From an uncultured Phycisphaerales bacterium (lineage in GTDB: Bacteria > Planctomycetota > Phycisphaerae > Phycisphaerales > SM1A02), in contig CAMPIL010000227.1 in the NCBI GenBank assembly GCA_946886375.1, positions 1 through 6,149 of the forward strand: a stretch of DNA of 6,149 bases, given 5' to 3'. The number at the start of each line of letters is the position of its first letter. Positions within the stretch are counted from its first letter, which is position 1. The translations under genes were made by a program, and so were the position numbers. The notes beneath the pieces were generated by a model. The model was given only the letters and a program-made list of their open reading frames with translations, was not told where the DNA came from and did not search any database. Of this stretch, positions 1-6,134 are shown in pieces.

Positions 1-369
1 AATCGCGTGGACATGTCCACCGGCACCATCCGCCTCAAGGCCACCTTTGCCAACCAGGAACGACGCCTGTGGCCGGGGCAGTTCGTCAACGTGATCCTCA
101 CCGTCGCGACGCAGCGCAATGCGCTGTTGACGCCGGCATCGGCGGTCCAATCGGGCCAGAAGGGCCAATACGTCTTTGTCGCCAAGGCTGACAACACCGT
201 CGAGCAGAGATCAGTTTCAGTCGGGTCAACCGTTGGCGATCGCACGGTGATCCTGCAGGGATTGACCGAAGGCGAAATCGTTGTCACCGACGGTCAGTTG
301 CGGCTGGTGCCCGGCGCGGCCATTCAGGTGAACACCAACGCTCCGCCTGCGGAGCGCACCTCGGCATGA
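1..369 (+). CDS. RND efflux periplasmic adaptor (membrane fusion protein), MdtA/HlyD type, 3' part only
   Basis: This is the C-terminal 122 codons of an adaptor that bridges an inner-membrane RND pump and an outer-membrane channel in the periplasm. The frame is open from base 1, so the start, signal peptide, coiled-coil hairpin and lipoyl domain lie outside the window. Visible residues about 1-37 (TGTIRLKATFAN, then LWPGQFVNV) match the end of the beta-barrel domain, where the G-Q-F-V turn is characteristic of MdtA/AcrA-like proteins. Residues about 38-110 (LTPASAVQ, GQYVFVA, VILQGLTEGEIVVTDGQLRL, GAAIQV) match the membrane-proximal domain. A short Pro/Ala-rich tail ends it. The stop codon overlaps the start of the pump gene as ATGA, which implies one operon and translational coupling. 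The family call is firm; the substrate cannot be told. Family members usually have about 370-420 residues, so most of the gene is missing through window truncation, not decay. Confidence 0.93.
   Translation, partial: NRVDMSTGTIRLKATFANQERRLWPGQFVNVILTVATQRNALLTPASAVQSGQKGQYVFVAKADNTVEQRSVSVGSTVGDRTVILQGLTEGEIVVTDGQLRLVPGAAIQVNTNAPPAERTSA
340..355 (+). promoter_or_regulatory. Hairpin containing the likely ribosome binding site of the pump gene
   Basis: GCTCCG at 340-345 and CGGAGC at 350-355 form a perfect 6-bp stem with a CCTG loop. The 3' arm contains GGAG (351-354), the only Shine-Dalgarno-like sequence before the pump ATG at 366, with an 11-nt spacer that is rather long. If the stem forms in mRNA, the ribosome binding site would be masked until ribosomes finishing the adaptor gene melt it. 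That would fit the ATGA overlap and help balance adaptor and pump levels. The stem is seen in the sequence; the regulatory role is inferred. It lies in adaptor codons, so chance or codon constraint could also produce it. Confidence 0.35.
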
Positions 370-3300
370 ACGTTCCTGAAACCAGCATCCGCCGGCCGGT
401 GATGACGACGCTGCTGATGCTCGCGTTCTGCGTGTTCGGCGTGATGGCGTACCGGCTGCTGCCGGTGAGCGACTTGCCGAACGTCGATTTTCCCACGATC
501 CAGGTGTCGGCCAGCCTGCCTGGTGCGAGCCCGGAAACCATGGCGTCTTCGGTCGCCACGCCGTTGGAGCGGGAGTTCTCGACCATCGCCGGCGTGGATT
601 CGATGACCTCCACGAGTTTGCTGGGCAACACGCAGATCACGCTGCAGTTTGCGCTTAGCCGCAACATTGACGCCGCCGCCCAGGACGTGCAGGCGGCGAT
701 TGCGCGTGCGGCAAACCGGTTGCCGCCTGACATGCCTGCGCCGCCTTCGTATCGCAAGGTGAATCCCGCCGACCAGCCCGTGCTGTACATCGCCGTGACC
801 TCGCCCACGCTGCCGCTGTATACGGTGAACGAATACGGCGAGACGATGATGAGTCAGCGCATCTCGACGGTGAGCGGCGTTGCGCAGGTGGTGGTGTTTG
901 GCTCGCAGAAATATGCCGTGCGCGTGCAGGTGAATCCAGAATCGCTCGCGGTCAAGGGCGTGGGGATCGATGAAGTCGCACGCGCCGTCCAGGGTGTGAA
1001 CACCAACCTGCCCACCGGTTCGCTGGAGGGGCCGCGCCAAACACTCACGATTCAAACCAACGGCCAGTTGACCAACGCCGAGGCCTACCGCGACGCCATT
1101 GTGACCTATCGCAACGGCAATCCGATTCGCATGAATCAGATCGGCCGCATCATCAACAGCGTTGAGAACGACAAGAGCGCAGCGTGGTTTGTGAACACGC
1201 GCGGCGTGATCCTTGCCGTGCAGCGACAGCCCGGCACCAACACCGTGGCGGTCGTCGACGCCGTGAAGGAGTTGCTGCCCAAGTTCCGGGCCCAATTGCC
1301 GGCGTCAGTCGATGTGAACATCCTCTATGACCGTTCCGAAACCATTCGTGAATCGGTCAACGACGTGAAATTCACCCTGGTGCTGGCGCTCGCGCTGGTG
1401 GTGATGGTGATCTTCCTGTTCCTGCGCAACATTCGCGCGACGATCATTCCCAGCGTCGCCATGCCCCTGTCGGTGGTCGGCACGTTCGCGGTGATGTACG
1501 TGCTCGGCTTCAGCCTGGACAATCTTTCGCTGATGGCGTTGACGTTGAGCGTCGGTTTCGTGGTGGACGACGCGATCGTGGTGCTGGAGAACATCGTGCG
1601 GCACATGGAAATGGGCAAGCGCCCGTTCCGCGCCGCGCTGGATGGCTCGCGCGAAATCGTCTTCACCATCATCTCCATGACTGCTTCGCTGGTGGCGGTG
1701 TTCATCCCGGTCTTGTTCATGAGCGGATTGATGGGACGGCTGCTCAATGAGTTTTCAGTCACGATTGTCGTGGCGATTCTGGTCTCGGGCGTTGTTTCGC
1801 TGACGCTCACGCCGATGATGTGCAGCCGCTTCCTCAAGCCGCAGCACACGATCCAGCATGGTCGATTGTTCCGCGCATCGGAGAAGGTGTTCGACTGGAT
1901 TCTGGCTGGTTACGCAGGCTCGCTGCGCTTCGCGCTGCGGCATCGGTTGTCGGTGCTGGTGATGTCAGCGGCGATCATGGCCGCGACCGTGTGGTTCTTC
2001 ATCATCATTCCCAAGGGGTTTCTGCCCAGCGAAGACACTGGCCGCATCTTCACGCAGACCGAGGCGGCTGAAGGCGTTTCCTTCGCTCAGATGATGAAGT
2101 ATCAACAGGCTGTTGCGGATGTCGTCCGGGCCGATCCCAACGTTGAATCCTTCATGTCCAGCATTGGTTCGCGCGGCGGCAACGCGTCGGGCACCAACAC
2201 CGGCGTGCTGTTCATCAAACTCAAACCGCGCGAAGAGCGTGAACTCTCCGTTGATGAAATTATTCAGCGGCTGCGGCCGAAGTTAGCGCAAATCACCGGC
2301 GTGCGCGCCTACATGCAGAACCTGCCGCCCATCCGCATCGGCGGGCAACTGACCAAGAGCCAGTACCAGTACACGCTGCAGGGTCCTGACCCCGCAGACC
2401 TGTACGAATACGCGCCGATTCTTGCGGACAAGTTGCAGGATGTGCCCGGCTTTCAGGACGTGACGACCGATCTCCAATTGAAGAACCCGCAACTGCTGGT
2501 GAACATCGACCGCGACAAGGCCGCCGCGCTGGGCGTGACGCCGGCGCAGATCGAACTCGCGCTGGCCAGTTCCTACGGCTCGCGCGAAATCTCCACCATT
2601 TACGCGCCCAACAACGATTACGCGGTGATCATGGAGTTGGAGCCCGAGTATCAGAACGATCAAAAGTGGCTGTCGCTGATCTATGTTCGATCTTCCAATG
2701 GTGCGCTGGTGCCGCTGACGGCGGTGGCGTCGCTTGAGCAGAGCGTCGGCCCGCTGAGCGTGAACCACGCAGGCCAACTTCCCGCTGTCACCGTGTCGTT
2801 CAACCTCAAACCGGGTTACTCGCTCAGCCAGGCGGTGACGGAGATCGACCGCATTTCGCAGGAGTCGCTGCCCGCGACGATCACCGGCGGGTTCCAGGGC
2901 ACTGCGGAAGTCTTCCAATCCTCGATGCAGGGCCTGGGTATTCTGCTTCTGCTTGCGGTGTTCGTCTCGTACATGATTCTGGGCATGTTGTACGAGAGTT
3001 TCGCGCACCCGGTGACGATTCTCTCCGCGCTGCCCTTCGCGGGGTTCGGTGCGCTGGCGACATTGCTGCTGTTCAACGTGGAGTTGAGCGTGTACGCGTT
3101 CGTCGGCGTCATCATGCTCATCGGCCTGGTGAAGAAGAACGGCATCATGATGGTGGACTTCGCAATCCAGGCGCAGCATTCACAGGGTAAACCCGCCGCC
3201 GAGGCGATTTACGAAGCGTGCATCGTCCGTTTCCGTCCGATCATGATGACCACGATGGCCGCGCTCATGGGCACGCTGCCGATCGCGCTGGGCATCGGCG

Positions 3301-3566
3301 CGGGAGCCGAGTCGCGGCGTCCGCTGGGTTTGGCGGTGGTAGGTGGGTTGCTGTTCTCGCAACTGGTGACGTTGTACGCCACACCCGTGTTCTTCCTGTA
3401 TATGGAAAAGTTGCGCGAGGCCTTCCGCCGCACACCCACGACCGGGCCGCAGTTGGATCTGGAAACCGAACTGGAAGAAACCGCCGTGCTGCCATCGGCC
3501 AACGGCGAGAGCGCGCACGCGCCTACACGCCGGCCGGCGCCGCCCGCAGCGTCACCTTCACGGTGA
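366..3566 (+). CDS. RND multidrug efflux permease, HAE1 family, MdtB/MdtC-like
   Basis: This is a proton-driven inner-membrane pump that exports hydrophobic or amphipathic compounds through an adaptor and an outer-membrane channel. It is full length (1066 aa; family about 1020-1050). Order: TM1 about 13-32 after the N-terminal IRRPVMTTLL; first periplasmic porter domain about 33-335; TM2-TM6 about 336-485; TM7 about 528-547; second porter domain about 550-850, with GFLPSEDTGR at its entry; TM8-TM12 about 853-1013, ending in ATPVFFLYME. The proton-relay residues are present: D401 and D402 in GFVVDDAIVVLEN (TM4) and K924 in GLVKKNGIMMVDFA (TM10), equivalent to AcrB D407, D408 and K940. The KVNPADQP, NLPTGSLEGP and LTLTPMMC stretches resemble MdtB/MdtC more than AcrB. 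The start is the ATG overlapping the adaptor stop. A hydrophilic tail of about 50 residues, first acidic (ETELEE) then Pro/Arg-rich, follows TM12. Its last 44 bp overlap the convergent protease gene. Substrates are unknown. Confidence 0.97.
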   Translation: MNVPETSIRRPVMTTLLMLAFCVFGVMAYRLLPVSDLPNVDFPTIQVSASLPGASPETMASSVATPLEREFSTIAGVDSMTSTSLLGNTQITLQFALSRNIDAAAQDVQAAIARAANRLPPDMPAPPSYRKVNPADQPVLYIAVTSPTLPLYTVNEYGETMMSQRISTVSGVAQVVVFGSQKYAVRVQVNPESLAVKGVGIDEVARAVQGVNTNLPTGSLEGPRQTLTIQTNGQLTNAEAYRDAIVTYRNGNPIRMNQIGRIINSVENDKSAAWFVNTRGVILAVQRQPGTNTVAVVDAVKELLPKFRAQLPASVDVNILYDRSETIRESVNDVKFTLVLALALVVMVIFLFLRNIRATIIPSVAMPLSVVGTFAVMYVLGFSLDNLSLMALTLSVGFVVDDAIVVLENIVRHMEMGKRPFRAALDGSREIVFTIISMTASLVAVFIPVLFMSGLMGRLLNEFSVTIVVAILVSGVVSLTLTPMMCSRFLKPQHTIQHGRLFRASEKVFDWILAGYAGSLRFALRHRLSVLVMSAAIMAATVWFFIIIPKGFLPSEDTGRIFTQTEAAEGVSFAQMMKYQQAVADVVRADPNVESFMSSIGSRGGNASGTNTGVLFIKLKPREERELSVDEIIQRLRPKLAQITGVRAYMQNLPPIRIGGQLTKSQYQYTLQGPDPADLYEYAPILADKLQDVPGFQDVTTDLQLKNPQLLVNIDRDKAAALGVTPAQIELALASSYGSREISTIYAPNNDYAVIMELEPEYQNDQKWLSLIYVRSSNGALVPLTAVASLEQSVGPLSVNHAGQLPAVTVSFNLKPGYSLSQAVTEIDRISQESLPATITGGFQGTAEVFQSSMQGLGILLLLAVFVSYMILGMLYESFAHPVTILSALPFAGFGALATLLLFNVELSVYAFVGVIMLIGLVKKNGIMMVDFAIQAQHSQGKPAAEAIYEACIVRFRPIMMTTMAALMGTLPIALGIGAGAESRRPLGLAVVGGLLFSQLVTLYATPVFFLYMEKLREAFRRTPTTGPQLDLETELEETAVLPSANGESAHAPTRRPAPPAASPSR

Positions 3567-4986
3567 TGTACTCGCCGTCGCGGCGCAGGCGGATTTCGAC
3601 TTCATCGCCCACTTCCTGCGAGGCGATGATCTTGCGCAAGTCCATCAGCGATCGCGTGCTGCGGTCGTCGATGGCGACAACCACATCGCCGCGCCGCAGT
3701 CCGCCCTGCGAAGCCGCAGAGCCCGCCAGCACATCAGTCACCAGCACGCCGTCGTTGCTGCCGTCATCATCGCAGCGCACGCCCAGGGCCGCATCGCCCG
3801 CACGGATGCGCAGGTTGATCGCGGGTTGATCCATGATCCATCGCCGCCAGTCGCGCTCGATTTCCGTCACCGGCTTGCCGAATGCGATCTCAAACGCCTT
3901 CGCGCCGGTGCGGTCTTCGCCAAAGTGCTCGACGTAGGCCTTGTACCAAGTTTGCAGTTTGCCCTGGTCCGCGACGTACTCAAAGATCGATCGCACCGTG
4001 GGGTACATCTGCGAGGCGCGGTTCATGAACGCTTCAGCCGATATGCCCAGCAAATCCTCCCACTTGGGAAGCCGGCCCGAACGTGCCCGCGATTTGACGA
4101 TGAGTTGGCGATCGTTCGGCAGGAACCTGATCGTGCCTTCCGCGCTGAACTCGTAGTCTTCGTACAGCGATGCGAGACCTTCCTGAATCCAGAGTGCGTG
4201 CGGCTGGCCGAGCCGTTCCATGTGGCCGAAGTGCATGGCGTGGAAGAACTCGTGCCGCAGCGATCCACCGATGTCGCGCGACACCAGCCGCCTCAGGCTG
4301 TGCTGGTACATCCCGCCGATCGACTTGTCGCCGTTGAAAAACTTGTGCGAGTCGGCGGGCGTGGGCACGGCAATCAGAATGTAGTAGCCGGGCAATTCGC
4401 CGAAGAGCGTTTTCGCCAGATGATCCGCTTCATCTTCGAGCATTTTCCGCATTTCGCCATGCGAGGTTTCATCCAGCGCGGTGGCGTAGTTGATGCGGCG
4501 TTTCGCATCGGTTTCGTAGCGGTAATGCTCTGTGCCGTAGGCTTCGCGCCAGCGATCCATCGCGCTGCGGGCGTTTTCAGCCATCGCGGCGTCGGCCGCT
4601 TCGAGAATCGTCTTGTACACGGCGTGCTCGCGTAGCGATGCCAGGTCAGGGTCGCGGCGAAAATGCTCGATGTCATCGAACCCCGCCTTGAAGGCCCGCA
4701 GCAGCGCGGAAGCCGCCGCGTCCACATCGCCGAGTTGGTTGCGGGCGCACGCCAGGTTGTACAGCATGCTCGCATCGCTGGGCGATTGCTTCAGGTGCTC
4801 CTCAATGAGGGCCGCGGCCCGCTCGTAGTCCTGCGCGTCGAAGCAGCGATACACCTGACGCTCGAATGAACTTCGCCGCGCGGCTTGCCCGTTCGCGAGG
4901 CCAACAACTCCGCACGAAAGAAGCATGATCCCGCTGAGCAGAATCGCCCGCAGAGAGCGCGATCGAATTGACTGACGCATTGGCAT
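3523..4986 (-). CDS. Exported TPR - gluzincin metalloprotease (peptidase MA-like) - PDZ protein
   Basis: This is a predicted zinc metallopeptidase acting outside the cytoplasm; its substrate is unknown. With the start at 4986 it has 487 residues. An N-terminal export signal has a basic n-region (RQSIRSRSLR) and a hydrophobic core LSGIMLLSCGVV; cleavage is plausible near residues 33-36, or it may be a lipoprotein at C25. Two TPR-like helical pairs follow (about 39-72 and 73-105, with LYNLACARNQLGD). The catalytic region contains HEFFH (245-249), giving zinc ligands H245 and H249 and the general base E246. Downstream WIQEGLASLYE supplies the likely third ligand, E269, in the usual gluzincin arrangement. 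A C-terminal PDZ domain (about 394-483) has LGV as binding loop and GSAASQGGLRRGDVVVAIDD as core. GGAG at 4993-4996 lies 6 nt before this ATG; an in-frame ATG at 4998 would add four residues but has no Shine-Dalgarno sequence. It is probably the last gene of the purN transcript. The domain reading is strong, the exact peptidase family is not assigned, and activity is inferred from intact residues. Confidence 0.88.
   Translation of the reverse strand: MPMRQSIRSRSLRAILLSGIMLLSCGVVGLANGQAARRSSFERQVYRCFDAQDYERAAALIEEHLKQSPSDASMLYNLACARNQLGDVDAAASALLRAFKAGFDDIEHFRRDPDLASLREHAVYKTILEAADAAMAENARSAMDRWREAYGTEHYRYETDAKRRINYATALDETSHGEMRKMLEDEADHLAKTLFGELPGYYILIAVPTPADSHKFFNGDKSIGGMYQHSLRRLVSRDIGGSLRHEFFHAMHFGHMERLGQPHALWIQEGLASLYEDYEFSAEGTIRFLPNDRQLIVKSRARSGRLPKWEDLLGISAEAFMNRASQMYPTVRSIFEYVADQGKLQTWYKAYVEHFGEDRTGAKAFEIAFGKPVTEIERDWRRWIMDQPAINLRIRAGDAALGVRCDDDGSNDGVLVTDVLAGSAASQGGLRRGDVVVAIDDRSTRSLMDLRKIIASQEVGDEVEIRLRRDGEYITVKVTLRAAPAGV
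3528..3539. repeat. 12-bp perfect palindrome in the convergent gene overlap
   Basis: CGCCGGCCGGCG is identical to its reverse complement. It sits where the 3' ends of the pump and protease genes overlap. There is no T-run on either side, so it is not a standard intrinsic terminator. With no loop it could only form a small hairpin by leaving central bases unpaired. It may be a by-product of GC-rich Pro/Ala/Arg codons. Confidence 0.4.
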
Positions 4987-5055
4987 GCGACGCTCCATCT
5001 GGCGTGCCGAATCGTAGGGGCCGCTCGCCCGCCAAATCCACAGCCTATCGCCTGC
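4987..5055 (-). other. Short intergenic spacer between purN and the protease gene
   Basis: These 69 nt separate the purN stop from the preferred protease start. Reading on the minus strand, TTGGCG and TACGAT resemble -35 and -10 boxes but are only 13 nt apart, too close for a sigma-70 promoter. There is no T-rich terminator tract either. The simplest reading is that the protease is transcribed from upstream together with purN. The only clear signal is the GGAG next to the protease start. Confidence 0.5.
4993..4996 (-). promoter_or_regulatory. Shine-Dalgarno that decides the protease start
   Basis: On the minus strand GGAG is followed by a 6-nt spacer and then ATG at 4986. The upstream in-frame ATG (4998) shares its G with this GGAG and has no such motif before it, so the 4986 start is preferred. 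The shorter form also gives a more typical signal peptide. Confidence 0.55.
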
Positions 5056-5697
5056 TCAACCGCCGGGTTCTTCACCCGGCAGGATCGTCACGGTGCCGTT
5101 TTCCACGCGCAAACGCCCCTGGGCAAACAGCGAAATCGCCTGCGGATAGGCGATGCACTCCTGCTCGAACACGCGCATCGCCAGCGTGTGTTCATCGTCT
5201 TCGGGATACACCGGAACCGTGCGCTGCAGAATGATCGGCCCCATGTCGTAGCGCTCATCCACAAAGTGCACGGTGCAGCCGGAAACTTTTTTCCCCGCCA
5301 TGATCACCGCGCGGTGCACGTTGTCGCCGTGCATCCCCAAACCGCCGAAGTCAGGCAGCAACGCCGGGTGAATGTTCATCACGCGCCAGCGAAACGGTTC
5401 ATCGATGCGGATCAACCGCAGGTAGCCGCTCAGGCACACCAGATCGATCTGCCGCTCGACCAACTGCTTGGAAATCGCATCGTGCATGTCATCGGCGGCG
5501 GGGAAGTCCCTGCGCGCAATGACCAGCGTGTTGAAGCCGCGTGCCCGCGCCTTCGCCACGCCGGGCGCACCAGCCCTTGAGGAAATCACCAGTTCGATGC
5601 GCGCGTGCAGCGTTCCCGCATCGATGTGGTCGGCGATGTTCATGAGCGTGCGCCCGCCGCCGCTGATCAACGCCGCCAGGCGAATCGGCTCGCTCAC
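5056..5697 (-). CDS. purN: Phosphoribosylglycinamide (GAR) formyltransferase, GTG start
   Basis: This cytoplasmic enzyme transfers the formyl group of 10-formyltetrahydrofolate to GAR, giving FGAR, in de novo purine synthesis. It has 213 residues, normal for PurN. The N-terminal phosphate-binding loop is LISGGGRTL (10-18), where E. coli has LISGNGSNL. LVISSRAGAPG and DLVCLSGYLRLI follow. The catalytic triad is present: N108 and H110 in MNIHPALLP, and D151 in HFVDERYDMGPII. Between them GGLGMHGDNVHRAV is slightly longer than in E. coli. The C-terminal FEQECIAYPQAISLFAQGRL is typical. GTG at 5697 is chosen because it overlaps the thioesterase stop as GTGA, has GGAG 8 nt upstream, and places the loop where PurN needs it; an ATG at 5730 would add 11 atypical residues. 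Lone formyltransferase domains such as Fmt or PurU differ in carrying extra C- or N-terminal domains, which are absent here. Confidence 0.95.
   Translation of the reverse strand: MSEPIRLAALISGGGRTLMNIADHIDAGTLHARIELVISSRAGAPGVAKARARGFNTLVIARRDFPAADDMHDAISKQLVERQIDLVCLSGYLRLIRIDEPFRWRVMNIHPALLPDFGGLGMHGDNVHRAVIMAGKKVSGCTVHFVDERYDMGPIILQRTVPVYPEDDEHTLAMRVFEQECIAYPQAISLFAQGRLRVENGTVTILPGEEPGG
5062..5080 (-). repeat. Perfect 7-bp hairpin at the 3' end of purN
   Basis: In minus-strand mRNA GCCGGGT, loop GAAGA, then ACCCGGC form a fully paired GC-rich stem. It encodes the last residues of PurN (PGEEPGG) and ends 3 nt before the stop codon. No U-tract follows, so it is not a classical terminator. 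It could slow RNA decay, cause partial polymerase pausing ahead of the protease gene, or simply reflect the Pro-Gly repeat in the protein. Confidence 0.45.
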
Positions 5698-6122
5698 TGC
5701 GTTGACTCCGCCTTTATCTCGGGAGCGCAACGCTCACTCAGGGTCGGCGGCGATCGGAACGGGATCGGCCTGCAGTTTCCATCCACCGCCACCATCGTCA
5801 GGCGCGCTTCGGTCACGTGCGCGATTTCGCCGTTGGTGAACCGCTCCGCCTCAACGCGGATGCGCACCTTGACCGAACTCGTGCCGGTGGCTTCGGTGGT
5901 GGTGAGAAAACTCACCACGTCGCCCATCTGCACCGGCGATTTGAAATCGACGCGCTCGATGGATGCCGTCACCCAGCGGTGCGTGCCGTGCTTGCGGGCT
6001 TCGATGTAGCCTGCCTGGTCGATGTACGAGAGGATTACGCCGCCGAAGATCGAACCGTAGTTGTTCGCATCGCGAGGCATCATCACCACGCGCAACGCAG
6101 TGTGAAAATCACCATCGGGCAT
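5694..6122 (-). CDS. Acyl-CoA thioesterase, hotdog fold, YciA/BFIT type
   Basis: This is a cytoplasmic enzyme predicted to hydrolyse acyl-CoA to free acid and CoA. It has 142 residues and a single hotdog domain. The signature region MMPRDANNYGSIFGGVILSYIDQAG (about 14-38) has the N-x-G-x-I-F-G-G turn and the central helix with D35, aligned with the catalytic Asp of YciA-type enzymes. VTASIERVDFKSPVQMGDVV (51-70) is the conserved second strand-loop block. TSSVKVRIRVEAE and the final ARLTMVAVD strand complete the sheet. The last 15 or so residues, Glu/Ser-rich, lie beyond the hotdog core. The stop overlaps the purN GTG as GTGA, so the two are co-translated. No clear Shine-Dalgarno stands before the ATG; the nearest G-rich run (6138-6143) is too far upstream. 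Acyl chain preference cannot be read from sequence, and a 4-hydroxybenzoyl-CoA-type substrate is not excluded. Confidence 0.9.
   Translation of the reverse strand: MPDGDFHTALRVVMMPRDANNYGSIFGGVILSYIDQAGYIEARKHGTHRWVTASIERVDFKSPVQMGDVVSFLTTTEATGTSSVKVRIRVEAERFTNGEIAHVTEARLTMVAVDGNCRPIPFRSPPTLSERCAPEIKAESTQ
5706..5709 (-). promoter_or_regulatory. Shine-Dalgarno for the purN GTG start
   Basis: GGAG, in the context AAAGGCGGAG on the minus strand, lies 8 nt before GTG at 5697 and within the thioesterase gene. It supports the GTG start over the upstream ATG at 5730. Confidence 0.65.
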
Positions 6123-6128
6123 CGCATA

Positions 6129-6134
6129 AGTGTA
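6129..6134 (-). promoter_or_regulatory. Possible -10 box giving a leaderless thioesterase mRNA
   Basis: TACACT on the minus strand matches four of six bases of TATAAT and ends 6 nt before the ATG at 6122. Transcription would then start at or within a base or two of the A of ATG, giving a leaderless message, which fits the lack of a nearby Shine-Dalgarno. The -35 region would fall just outside the window, so this cannot be confirmed. Confidence 0.25.

Noticed and set aside
324..1295. Long open frame of 323 codons on the minus strand
   Set aside because: It lies wholly opposite the adaptor end and pump gene, is rich in His/Arg typical of antisense GC-rich frames, and shows no recognisable domain.
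2283..3179. Open frame of 298 codons on the minus strand
   Set aside because: It lies antisense to the second porter domain and TM8-TM10 of the pump; its His/Gln/Arg-heavy composition is that of a shadow frame.
3218..3829. Open frame of 203 codons on the plus strand bridging the pump and protease genes
   Set aside because: It overlaps the TM11-TM12 codons of the pump in another frame and the protease PDZ region on the other strand; composition is low-complexity Arg/Ser/Pro.
3826..4635. Open frame of 269 codons on the plus strand
   Set aside because: It runs antisense to the protease, whose opposite frame carries HExxH and TPR motifs; no domain is visible on the plus-strand reading.
5007..5031. 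Possible sigma-70 promoter (TTGGCG and TACGAT) before the protease gene
   Set aside because: The boxes are only 13 nt apart and weakly matched, so they do not form a credible promoter.
5188..5580. Open frame of 130 codons on the plus strand
   Set aside because: It is antisense to purN, which has its full catalytic triad on the other strand.
5698..5730. Upstream ATG start for purN at 5730
   Set aside because: It would add 11 residues before the usual PurN N-terminus and overlap the thioesterase by 37 nt, while the GTG at 5697 has GGAG at 8 nt and a GTGA overlap.
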